DNA of 64,000 nucleotides from positions 1,426,001-1,490,000 of the forward strand of contig NZ_CP157005.1 in NCBI RefSeq assembly GCF_039904985.1, read 5' to 3'. The notes under the pieces are model-generated. The model saw nothing but the letters and a program-made list of their open reading frames with translations. It was not told the origin of the DNA and searched no databases. Each line of letters starts with the position of its first letter. The stretch's first letter is position 1. Origin of the DNA: Methylomonas sp. AM2-LC (lineage in GTDB: Bacteria > Pseudomonadota > Gammaproteobacteria > Methylococcales > Methylomonadaceae). A program made the position numbers and the translations under genes. Of the stretch, positions 26,886-34,394 are shown piece by piece.

Positions 26886-29135
26886 TCAGTTTTTGGCGTA
26901 GTCTATAGTCACTTTTTCTATATTACCGGTAAAACTATAGGGTGTTTGGTAAGTATCGCTCACTGGTGTTTGCTGATCTCGGCCTATATCAAATCCTTCA
27001 TCATAGGCAAAATAAGGGATACCGCCACTTATGGGCAGTAAGGGTATTTTTCCTTCGGCCACTTTTTCATCGTTTACAAACAAACTAATGCTTGCCGTTT
27101 GCGGATTTTTGTTGGTTTCGGGCGCATAATCAACCCGTAGTTTGGCTTTACCTGCACTGATAGGCTTATTAGCAGAGATTAAAGTTTGTTGGCTTCCATC
27201 GCTAAAGGCAAAGTTTAATTTGTTATTTTGCACGAACAAACTGGAACCACCAAAACGACCACCATTAGCAATCAGGACTCCTTCTGCTCCATTAGTCGGT
27301 ATCTCAACGTCGGCGTTAAGGCTGTAAGCTTTAGTAATTATATCCGGTGCTGATAAAGAGAAGATTTGTTCAATGCCTGGGTAAAGCACAATTTGTTGTC
27401 GATTTTGGAATGCGCCTTTGTAACTCAGGAAATCGGTAAATAAGGTGTCTTTCAATGGAAAGACATGATATTTCTTGCCTTCTGCAGTAAACAGGGCTTG
27501 CAACTCTTTAAGTTTTCCAGGTTCTTTGGTAGACAAGTCATTGATTTCGGTAGGGTCGTTATTCAAATTATAGAGTTCCCAGGTGTCTTTATCAAACGGC
27601 GTGCCGGGTTTATGCAAGGTGCCTGCTTTCCATCCCTCTTTATAAATTGAGCGTGAACCATTAATTTCATAGTATTGTATTTTGTGTCTAGAAGTTGCTT
27701 TTGCATCACTGATACTATAGGCCAAGCTTGTACCTTCCAAGCTGTCTTGTGTGATACCCGCAATACTTTTAGGTTGATTAACTTTTGCTAATTCTAAAGT
27801 AGTGGGTAGTAAGTCGATGACATGTGCATACTGTTGGCGAATGCCACCTTTATCTTGAATACCTTGTGGATACGATAAGATCAATGGATTATGTGTGCCG
27901 CCTTCTGAGTTGGCATCTTGTTTCCAGTATTTGAATGGTGTATTAGCGGCTTGCGCCCAGCCCAATGGGTAGTTGGGTGATGAATATTCTGTGCCAATAG
28001 AGTCTAATTTTTGTACTAGTTTATCTGCATCACCATCTGGTTTTGCCCTGGCACTCAAGCCTATGGTGGTGCCGTATTCTGTACCTTCCTTGCTGGCACC
28101 ATTATCACCTATCAATACTGCAATAATGGTATTGTCAAATTGTCCGGTTTTTTTCAGAAACTCTAGCAAACGACCAATTTCAGCATCGGTATAGCTGAAA
28201 AAACCGGCGTAAGTTTCAAAATAACGTGCATATAAACGTTTTTGATTGTCATTCAGAGTATCCCACGCTTTGATATTTGGATTACGTTCTGGAAGTAGTG
28301 CCTGTTGCGGAATAACCCCTAGCTTTTTTTGGTTGGCAAATACCTGTTCCCGGTATTTATCCCAGCCGCCATCAAATTTACCTTTGTATTTATCTATCCA
28401 GGGTTGAGCAACTTGATGTGGTGCATGTGTTGCGCCGGGAGCAAAATAAACAAAGAAAGGTTTGTCAGGGTGTATCGATTTTTCAGCACTAATATATTGG
28501 ATGGCTTTATTGGTCAGTAACGCATTTAAATGCTGTCCACTGGTTTGGCTGTCAACCCGATGTGTTTCTTCAATTAACTGCGGATGCCATTGATCTGTTT
28601 CGCCATACAAAAAACCATAATAATGGTCAAAGCCTTTACCGGTAGGCCAACGATTGAAGGGTCCCGCCTGGGTTGCTTCTGTAATGGGTGTCAAATGCCA
28701 TTTGCCCAGTGCGTAGGTGCTATAACCACTTTCATGTAATATTTCGGCAATATTGCCCTTACTTGCCGGAATTTTGGCTTGGTAACCTGGTTGATCGTTG
28801 GCTGTTTCCGGAAATAAGCCCATGCTGACGCTATGATGATTTCGGCCAGTAAGTAAGGCTGCACGGGTAGGTGAGCTTATTGCAGTGGTATGAAAGTTGG
28901 TATAGCGTAACCCTTGTGCTGCAAGCGCATCCAGGTTGGGAGTTTCTATTAAGCCGCCAAATGCAGAACTGGCTCCAAATCCCACATCATCCAATAATAT
29001 CCAGATGACATTAGGTGCTGGTTGTTGTGTTGTGGCTACGGGTGCTGTTTTGGCGGGAGCCTCCACTGCTTCAACAGCTTGGGAAATGCCCAGAGCGCCG
29101 CCCATTAGCAATGTGGTTTCTAGTATTTTATGCAT
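26886..29135 (-). CDS. Arylsulfatase, Ser-type, exported
   Basis: From ATG 29135 (MHKILETTLLMGG, with AAGGA 9 nt upstream) the protein has 749 residues and a signal peptide of about 26. The open frame extends to 29279, but that stretch overlaps a sigma-54 promoter, so it cannot all be transcribed from there. The sulfatase active site is S87-S-P-T-R91-AALLTGR: the residue turned into formylglycine is Ser, not Cys. Metal ligands are LLDD (49-50) and VLIGDNGASKEGTEYG further on. The C-terminal ~200 residues form an extra beta domain, as in large bacterial arylsulfatases (AtsA class). It cleaves sulfate esters in the periplasm. The Ser-type site matches the radical-SAM maturase encoded next door. 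Confidence 0.92.
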   Translation of the reverse strand: MHKILETTLLMGGALGISQAVEAVEAPAKTAPVATTQQPAPNVIWILLDDVGFGASSAFGGLIETPNLDALAAQGLRYTNFHTTAISSPTRAALLTGRNHHSVSMGLFPETANDQPGYQAKIPASKGNIAEILHESGYSTYALGKWHLTPITEATQAGPFNRWPTGKGFDHYYGFLYGETDQWHPQLIEETHRVDSQTSGQHLNALLTNKAIQYISAEKSIHPDKPFFVYFAPGATHAPHQVAQPWIDKYKGKFDGGWDKYREQVFANQKKLGVIPQQALLPERNPNIKAWDTLNDNQKRLYARYFETYAGFFSYTDAEIGRLLEFLKKTGQFDNTIIAVLIGDNGASKEGTEYGTTIGLSARAKPDGDADKLVQKLDSIGTEYSSPNYPLGWAQAANTPFKYWKQDANSEGGTHNPLILSYPQGIQDKGGIRQQYAHVIDLLPTTLELAKVNQPKSIAGITQDSLEGTSLAYSISDAKATSRHKIQYYEINGSRSIYKEGWKAGTLHKPGTPFDKDTWELYNLNNDPTEINDLSTKEPGKLKELQALFTAEGKKYHVFPLKDTLFTDFLSYKGAFQNRQQIVLYPGIEQIFSLSAPDIITKAYSLNADVEIPTNGAEGVLIANGGRFGGSSLFVQNNKLNFAFSDGSQQTLISANKPISAGKAKLRVDYAPETNKNPQTASISLFVNDEKVAEGKIPLLPISGGIPYFAYDEGFDIGRDQQTPVSDTYQTPYSFTGNIEKVTIDYAKN

Positions 29136-29262
29136 GGCATTGAGTCCTTGATGAAAATATAAACCACACGGTTCAAGTTTTAATTGATCTGTAGGTTTTA
29201 AACGGTTTAGTAATTTTTCAATTGCTTGATTGCACCTTCCAAGCAAACTACTATTTATTGTG

Positions 29263-29278
29263 AGCATGCTTTGTGCCA
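29263..29278 (-). promoter_or_regulatory. Sigma-54 promoter of the arylsulfatase gene
   Basis: The minus strand reads TGGCACAAAGCATGCT. The -24 box TGGCACA is exact, and the -12 box ATGCT has one mismatch to TTGCW. GG and GC are 10 nt apart. Predicted start is near 29252, so the first in-frame ATG (29279) is untranscribed and the ATG at 29135 is supported. The rest of 29136-29512 shows only a weaker, two-mismatch site near 29444-29459. Confidence 0.65.
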
Positions 29279-29512
29279 TTTTTTACAAACGAATAAAGAA
29301 CCATTGCATTTTTGTAAAATGTATTAGATATTATTACTTAATAGCCTGTATCAATTCGTTAGTAGGCTAGTGCCAAGTGTAGGGGTGTTATTAATCGTGC
29401 ACCCTTTGTGCAGCTACTGTTTGAGATTAAGCAAGGCCATAGGTGCTAATCGTATTCCACCGATGGAAGTTATTCACCGTCAAGTTAAGGCTTTAGTGTT
29501 TTACTACCCAAT

Positions 29513-29857
29513 TCACTTGTCCAGTTTTTTTTCAGTTGCGGCAATGGTTTCACGTATTTTTTCTACGGTATCACGATGATTATTCTGCTCTCGATTGGCG
29601 CTAAGTGCTATGGCTGAATTATCATTATTGGCTTCTTTTATTAGACAATCGTAATAGGTTTTGGCTTTTAGCTGCCAATTATTAATACTTTCTACGCTGG
29701 CATTGAACGCATCAATATCGGTGTCTTTAATCGCTGGAGCAATCGGTTTTTCACCGCAGCTACTGGGCGTCCAGTTACCGTTTACGACAGTGCCTGCATA
29801 AGAAAAGGCTGATAATTGCACTAAAACCACGCTAGCCAGCAAAGGAAAAGTTTTCAT
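29513..29857 (-). CDS. Small exported helical protein, unknown
   Basis: It has 114 residues with a clean signal peptide (MKTFPLLASVVLVQLSAFSYA). The mature part has two Cys, one in WTPSSCGEKP and one in YYDCLIKEAN, which may form a disulfide, and a helical charged C-terminus. AGGAGA stands 4 nt before the ATG. It lies between the arylsulfatase and the MBL gene on the same strand. I recognise no family. Exported Cys pairs of this kind are found in small periplasmic accessory proteins. Expression and role are open. Confidence 0.6.
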   Translation of the reverse strand: MKTFPLLASVVLVQLSAFSYAGTVVNGNWTPSSCGEKPIAPAIKDTDIDAFNASVESINNWQLKAKTYYDCLIKEANNDNSAIALSANREQNNHRDTVEKIRETIAATEKKLDK

Positions 29858-29945
29858 AGATTCTCCTGTTGATAAAAAATATATAAAGTTAATTTTGTTG
29901 ATGTTTACAACCGTCAGTTAGTGTTAAACACAACTGAAAATAAAT

Positions 29946-29973
29946 GGGCGAGAAATACTGATTTTTCTCGCCC
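29946..29973 (-). terminator. Rho-independent-like terminator after the MBL gene
   Basis: Perfect arms GGGCGAGAAA (29946-29955) and TTTCTCGCCC (29964-29973) enclose an 8-nt loop. On the minus strand it follows the MBL stop codon by about 22 nt and is trailed by a moderately T-rich stretch (ATTTATTTTC). Confidence 0.65.
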
Positions 29974-29995
29974 TGATGCACGGACAGGCTTATGA

Positions 29996-31453
29996 TTAGT
30001 TTTGTGCTTTTTGTAAGCCTATAGTCGTTAGCAGGTCAGAAAAAGGTACATCCCTACCATGTAACCCCGCAATCTGATTAACATCCAGTTTGAACTTTCT
30101 GATATTTTCGTACAAATTTAAACTGTAGGGGTTAATAGCCGCAGGCGTGGTTGCAGGACCTGCTGTGGGTGTATAGGCATCTGCTTCAATGAGGATTTTT
30201 TCTTTGGGTAAATAAACAAAATCAAAAGCATCATTGTGACTGTTGCCAGCTAGTGAATAGATTTCAATGTTACGATTACCATCTGATAAGGTGTGTTTGC
30301 CGGTAAAGCTTTCAAATATCGCCGGTTTATTCGATTTACTTAAGCGATCAGGATTAATTTTATGCGGATATGCCCAAACTTTTTGGTAATACGCTTGATT
30401 GGCTTGCTCGGTAACGATAGTGGCACCTGCATCTACGTAGGTGCGAAGGCCGCCGGAATGATCGAAATGAGCGTGAGAATTAACCAGATATTTAATCGGT
30501 TTATTGGGAATAATCTCTTTAACTTTGGCAATAACGGCTTGTGAGCGTTCTTCGTTCAGAGGCGCTTCTACGATCACAACATGATCACGTTGTTCAATGG
30601 CAACGCTGTGGTGGGTTCCTCCTGTCAAATAATAAACACCATTAGCGAGTGGTTTAACCACTACCGAAACGGCGGGAGGATTCGAGACTTCCGTTGGTAT
30701 ACTGATTTCAACAGTAGGATTAATCTTAACTGCAGAAACCGTTAGGTCGAGAATAGGAAAACCACCTGCGCTACGCACGATGTGTGCAGGAAACTGCAAA
30801 CCACCAAAGTCTTTATAGTCGCTATACTGGCTTTCTATGACTGTATCACCCAATACTGGATTGTCGATGCAGGTTTTTACCTGAACTAATTGATCGTCAT
30901 CATTGATAATGCCGATGAAACGGTATTTATCACTTAAGCTAAAGCTGATTTTGGTGCCATTATCGACAGGCTCGGAAACGGCATGATTAACCAGAGCCGC
31001 TTTTAGAAAGCCTTGTGGACTTTCCCATATTTCCGCTACACGTTCTTCAACTGCGGCAGGTTGTGCGGTATTGGCTGGGCTGGCATTTGCGCTAGTCGCT
31101 TTATTCCAGGCAGTAGTACCACTAATATATTGATCAACTTTTTGTTCAACAGGTACTGGGCGATTACGGCCGGTTTCAACCACTTGTAAGCGGCTGATCT
31201 GTACCCTTGCACTGGCAGCACTATAGTTAATGTTTGCAGTAAAGCTTTTGACATCAAAAGGTGGCCAGGGCAGGTCAGGGTTAGGTGCTTGTCCAAATTG
31301 ATACCAACGGCCGGTTCCAGAAAACTCGATGCTTTGAATATTTTTTACACCCGCAGCCTCGCTGGCCGAATTTAGACTCGGATTAAGCAGGCTGCATCCC
31401 GTCGTAGCCAAAGCCATGGCAATGCCTACCATAATGGGGTTTAATTTATACAT
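29996..31453 (-). CDS. MBL-fold metallo-hydrolase lipoprotein
   Basis: The start is ATG 31453 (MYKLNPIMVGIAMALATTGC), with AAAGGAG 5 nt upstream. An in-frame codon at 31498 lies about at the predicted transcription start and is rejected. The protein has 485 residues and a lipobox ATTGC (Cys 20). Residues ~40-250 form a DUF-type beta region. The C-terminal part is a metallo-beta-lactamase domain with NSHAHFDHSGGL (HxHxDH), SLAGNSHNDAFDFVYLPKEK and a final GLHGRD, giving the binuclear zinc site. MBL proteins of this shape include lactonases, sulfatases and quinoprotein-relay-like hydrolases. The sulfur-ester context suggests an alkyl- or aryl-ester substrate (inference). It has its own sigma-54-type promoter and a terminator. 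Confidence 0.85.
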   Translation of the reverse strand: MYKLNPIMVGIAMALATTGCSLLNPSLNSASEAAGVKNIQSIEFSGTGRWYQFGQAPNPDLPWPPFDVKSFTANINYSAASARVQISRLQVVETGRNRPVPVEQKVDQYISGTTAWNKATSANASPANTAQPAAVEERVAEIWESPQGFLKAALVNHAVSEPVDNGTKISFSLSDKYRFIGIINDDDQLVQVKTCIDNPVLGDTVIESQYSDYKDFGGLQFPAHIVRSAGGFPILDLTVSAVKINPTVEISIPTEVSNPPAVSVVVKPLANGVYYLTGGTHHSVAIEQRDHVVIVEAPLNEERSQAVIAKVKEIIPNKPIKYLVNSHAHFDHSGGLRTYVDAGATIVTEQANQAYYQKVWAYPHKINPDRLSKSNKPAIFESFTGKHTLSDGNRNIEIYSLAGNSHNDAFDFVYLPKEKILIEADAYTPTAGPATTPAAINPYSLNLYENIRKFKLDVNQIAGLHGRDVPFSDLLTTIGLQKAQN

Positions 31454-31509
31454 GAAAACTCCTTTAGTTTTATCAAGGTCAGAAGATGACTGAAGCAAAA
31501 CTCGAATAG

Positions 31510-31525
31510 AGCAATTCCCATACCA
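31510..31525 (-). promoter_or_regulatory. Sigma-54 promoter of the MBL-fold lipoprotein gene
   Basis: The minus strand reads TGGTATGGGAATTGCT. The only deviation from TGGCAYRN4TTGCW is T for C at the fourth base. GG-GC spacing is 10 nt. Predicted start is near 31499, about 45 nt before the ATG at 31453. The rest of 31454-31777 holds only the terminator at 31720-31751. Confidence 0.65.
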
Positions 31526-31719
31526 TTTATCTGATATTTGACTAACTTAGTGCTAAGCCAGTGCATTAGTTACAATAGGTTTTTACCATGGCAATAACAA
31601 TAAACCTTCAAACATGAACAATATGCTGCATAATCAACAGTCGTTGTTGATAGGGTGTGATTAATTAAACAGTCGGTTCGGGTACAAAGCAGGTTTAATG
31701 GTTTCATAGCGTCAGTTGC

Positions 31720-31751
31720 AAAAAATGACCGCAAGCAAAGATCGAGCGGTC
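31720..31751 (-). terminator. Terminator after the arylsulfotransferase-cupin unit
   Basis: On the minus strand, arms GACCGC/GCGGTC (31751-31746 and 31732-31727) enclose a 13-nt loop. The stem is followed by AT then a run of T (31725-31720). It lies about 27 nt past the cupin stop codon. Confidence 0.7.
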
Positions 31752-31777
31752 GTTGATTACATTTGTGGCCTTAGTGT

Positions 31778-32257
31778 TTATTGATGGCTTTCTAATTCCG
31801 GTGCGGGTGTGGCGGTTGCTGGTCCTATACCGACAATTTCCAATACCGTATCTTCCTCTTTTGCGCCATCGTAATGCACTTCGTTGCCAAAATGGGTAAC
31901 AAAGCTACCTGCCGGTAAGGGTTGTAATTGTTCGATGTCGTAGTGGGTGCCGGTACCCACCCACCAAGTTCCAGAAATTACCGTGATGAAACGGTCGTTG
32001 GGATGAGAATGCGGCTTACTATTATGGTGAGCTTTCCATTTATTTAACACCACATACAATCCGGGTTTGCTGGGGTCGCCGACTAAAACAGCTGTTTCAG
32101 AACCGCCCGGATTGCTTACCCAATTGATTTTATCCGGTAATTTTACTGAGATGGCTTTAGGGTCAAGCTCAACGGCGTAGGCTGATTGTGTATGCCAGCA
32201 AAGAAATGTTAATGGCAATAACCATCGGCCAATACCGGTTGCAGTGATGTGAGGCAT
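31778..32257 (-). CDS. Exported cupin-domain protein
   Basis: The start is ATG 32257 (MPHITATGIGRW), with GGAG 6 nt upstream; the TTG at 32269 belongs to the ribosome-binding site itself. The protein has 159 residues and a signal peptide of about 26 (LLPLTFLCWHTQSAYA). The cupin core has NSKPHSHPNDRFITVISGTW (first motif: two His and, further on, Glu/Arg-like positions) and GSFVTHFGNEVHYDGAKEED (second motif His). This single-domain cupin class often appears as exported small-molecule dioxygenase-like or binding proteins. It follows the arylsulfotransferase gene by 24 bp, so both come from the same sigma-54 promoter and act on the same extracytoplasmic pathway (inference). Confidence 0.85.
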   Translation of the reverse strand: MPHITATGIGRWLLPLTFLCWHTQSAYAVELDPKAISVKLPDKINWVSNPGGSETAVLVGDPSKPGLYVVLNKWKAHHNSKPHSHPNDRFITVISGTWWVGTGTHYDIEQLQPLPAGSFVTHFGNEVHYDGAKEEDTVLEIVGIGPATATPAPELESHQ

Positions 32258-32281
32258 ATATTTCTCCAAAATACGGGTTAC

Positions 32282-33712
32282 TTAAGGGGTAGTTGGAATA
32301 TGAAACTGAGTAATATCTGGCGGAGTAACGGGTTTTTCGCTCCGGGGTGTTTCTGGTGGAACCCAGTCATAAGGTATGGGTTGACCACGATAGATTTGAT
32401 TATTACGCATGGTACGACCATTGATGGGGTCTTTGCCTATGCGTGCATAGGGGTTGATATATTCCCAGACAATTTCACCATCAGGTGTAACCTGAAATAA
32501 ACGTCCGCTTTGTCCTTCATCTATAAAGGTATTACCGTTCGGTAGACGCCGAGCGGCACTAATGTGAGTGCTGCGAAATGACCAACTGGGTCCACCGGAA
32601 TCAAGCCCAGTATATTGCCAGACTATTTCGTTCGTGACTGGATTAATTTCTAAAACCCGTGAGCCGCCCGTAAATGGTAGCTCTGCTATCGGAAATCCCG
32701 CGATGCCTTGATTGTCGAATATCAGCAAATTCCCTGCTCCAGGCAGATTTTCCGGTATCAAGTGTGCATCATGTTGACCACTAATCTGATCAACAGGTCT
32801 GGGTACTTGGCGATTTTGCGCTTGTTCAGTGTTGATTGGTGGGTAATGCGGCCCGAGTCGCCAAACAATTTTGCCGGTTTTTTTATCGATGATAGCCGTA
32901 AAATTAGCGTTACGCGAATCGAAAATCAGGTTGTCTGGGTTGAAGCGTTTGTCTCCTGAGTCAAACCAGTGGTTGTTTCCAACCACTTTCAAATTATTAA
33001 TATGTAAGTAATCTGGCGAGTCGGAGTTTCTTAGCAGTATTAATTCGGCGGGTGTGAAGCCAAATTCATCTATATGTTCAGAAGCGATCCATTTCCACAC
33101 TACGTCACCCTTTGGGTTGACTTCATAAATCACATCATCCATAAGTAGCGGATGTTTGAAGCCATTAATACGATGCGTTAAATTGGCCAAAATTAGTGTA
33201 TTGCCGTTAGTCAGGCGTGCCCAGTCATGATGTTGCTGAGCAGCTCCGCCGGGTGTATTTTCGCTTTCGCCGAACGACCATACTTTATTACCGTCCCAGT
33301 CCAGTTCTCCGACAATTTTGGAAATGCGCCGATTTAATTGTCCAGGAACTAGGTCAGTGCCTTTTCCTTCGATAGTTTCCAGAGTGACAAACACATGCCC
33401 AAGTTTGCCTTGAATCAGAGCTGGATTAATCAGGGTACTGTGCGCAGCGGCATCTTTCCATTCATGTACAGAGTTGCCGTTTAAATCGATTAAGTGCGCG
33501 ATATTATCGCCACCGCTAAATAATACAAAAGAGTTATAAGCTTTGTTGGGATCATAACGTGTGGTTCCGGTAGGGTAAATACTGGGGCCCGCCATGACAC
33601 AAAGACTGGTTAGTAAACAGCTGGCTGCTAACCCGATTATTGCTATGTTGTATTTCCAATAGTCCACGGGGCGATGTTTAGCCACTTGGGTGGCTTTAAT
33701 ATTAATAGGCAT
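32282..33712 (-). CDS. Arylsulfotransferase (ASST)-family exported protein
   Basis: I start at ATG 33712 (MPINIKATQVAKH). The TTG at 33754 lies within the predicted sigma-54 promoter, upstream of its transcription start. The protein has 476 residues with a membrane/signal segment ~20-45 (IAIIGLAASCLLTSLCVMAG). The rest is a six-bladed propeller with repeated Trp-turn strands: AHLIDLNGNSVHEWKDAAAH, QQHHDWARLTNGNTLILANL, QHDAHLIPENLPGAGNLLIF, STHISAARRLPNGNTFIDEG and ITPDGEIVWEY-like. The conserved His in three blades (HDWARL, HDAHLI, RSTHIS) match the catalytic His cluster of PF05935/PF14269 enzymes. These move sulfate between phenolic sulfate esters without PAPS. Which donor and acceptor are used is unknown. 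Confidence 0.85.
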   Translation of the reverse strand: MPINIKATQVAKHRPVDYWKYNIAIIGLAASCLLTSLCVMAGPSIYPTGTTRYDPNKAYNSFVLFSGGDNIAHLIDLNGNSVHEWKDAAAHSTLINPALIQGKLGHVFVTLETIEGKGTDLVPGQLNRRISKIVGELDWDGNKVWSFGESENTPGGAAQQHHDWARLTNGNTLILANLTHRINGFKHPLLMDDVIYEVNPKGDVVWKWIASEHIDEFGFTPAELILLRNSDSPDYLHINNLKVVGNNHWFDSGDKRFNPDNLIFDSRNANFTAIIDKKTGKIVWRLGPHYPPINTEQAQNRQVPRPVDQISGQHDAHLIPENLPGAGNLLIFDNQGIAGFPIAELPFTGGSRVLEINPVTNEIVWQYTGLDSGGPSWSFRSTHISAARRLPNGNTFIDEGQSGRLFQVTPDGEIVWEYINPYARIGKDPINGRTMRNNQIYRGQPIPYDWVPPETPRSEKPVTPPDITQFHIPTTP

Positions 33713-33749
33713 GAATAAGTCGTGTTTGTGGTAATAATTGCGAATATTA

Positions 33750-33765
33750 AGCAATTAGTAAGCCA
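33750..33765 (-). promoter_or_regulatory. Sigma-54 promoter of the arylsulfotransferase-cupin operon
   Basis: The minus strand reads TGGCTTACTAATTGCT. The -12 box TTGCT is exact, and the -24 box differs at the fifth base only. GG-GC spacing is 10 nt. Predicted start near 33740, 28 nt before the ATG at 33712. Confidence 0.65.
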
Positions 33766-34291
33766 ATATAAGAGCTCTATCTATTTAGTCATTTAATACA
33801 GTCAGCTTTGCGGGTATGTTTCGTTACTAGGTATGTTAGCAATGTCAATTACCATTAGAGTATGTCGTAAATACGCCCGTATAGTCTTGATAAAAGCTTT
33901 AGCTACAAGCATGTAGTGTATGCATAGAATGCAGGAGCATTTCTATGTTTCTGCTGCCAACAACCTGGTATAAAAAGCCAAGATTGCCTGCTATTTAGCG
34001 ATGTTTTAAAAACGGGGTAGGTAGTTATTTAAAATCAATTGTTACTCCCATCATAAAATCTGGATTTTTTTTATATCCAGGTGTTTTCAAAACTAAAAAC
34101 TGTTGATTGTCACGCAGACTTACAACAGCGTATGAACGTATTTCAGCAAATCTCTGATTTTAAAAATATCCGCAATTGCAAAATTATATTAAGTACTTGT
34201 GAAAAGACTAGAAGAAATTAGTTATATTATTTCAATGGCATAGAGAGTTTTTTCGTGAATTTTTTCTTATTTGTGACAATAGTTACACAAT

Positions 34292-34307
34292 TGGCATGGG
34301 CATTGCT
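34292..34307 (+). promoter_or_regulatory. Sigma-54 promoter of the TonB-dependent receptor
   Basis: TGGCATGGGCATTGCT is an exact match to TGGCAYRN4TTGCW with the required 10 nt between GG and GC. Predicted start is near 34318, leaving a leader of about 77 nt before the GTG start at 34395. Confidence 0.75.
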
Positions 34308-34394
34308 ATTTCCTAAAGTGGAAAGTTTGACAATCTTGACTGCAAAACAAGGATGTTGGCTTGAATTACTGGATTAAATAAATAAGGTGAAATA

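Larger units (their letters stand above)
33713..34394. other. Divergent control region between arylsulfotransferase and TonB-receptor genes
   Basis: This 680-bp stretch carries two sigma-54-type promoters pointing outward: 33750-33765 (minus) and 34292-34307 (plus). Also visible are a small hairpin near 34060-34080 (CTGGAT / ATCCAG with T-rich loop) and an inverted repeat TTGTG-N10-CACAA next to the receptor promoter (about 34270-34290), which could be an activator site. No coding frame is credible. Confidence 0.6.

Noticed and set aside
29444..29459. Second sigma-54-like site upstream of the sulfatase
   Set aside because: Two mismatches to the consensus; the site at 29263-29278 is better and nearer.
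29370..29579. 69-codon plus-strand frame
   Set aside because: It overlaps the better-supported exported protein gene on the minus strand and has no ribosome-binding site.
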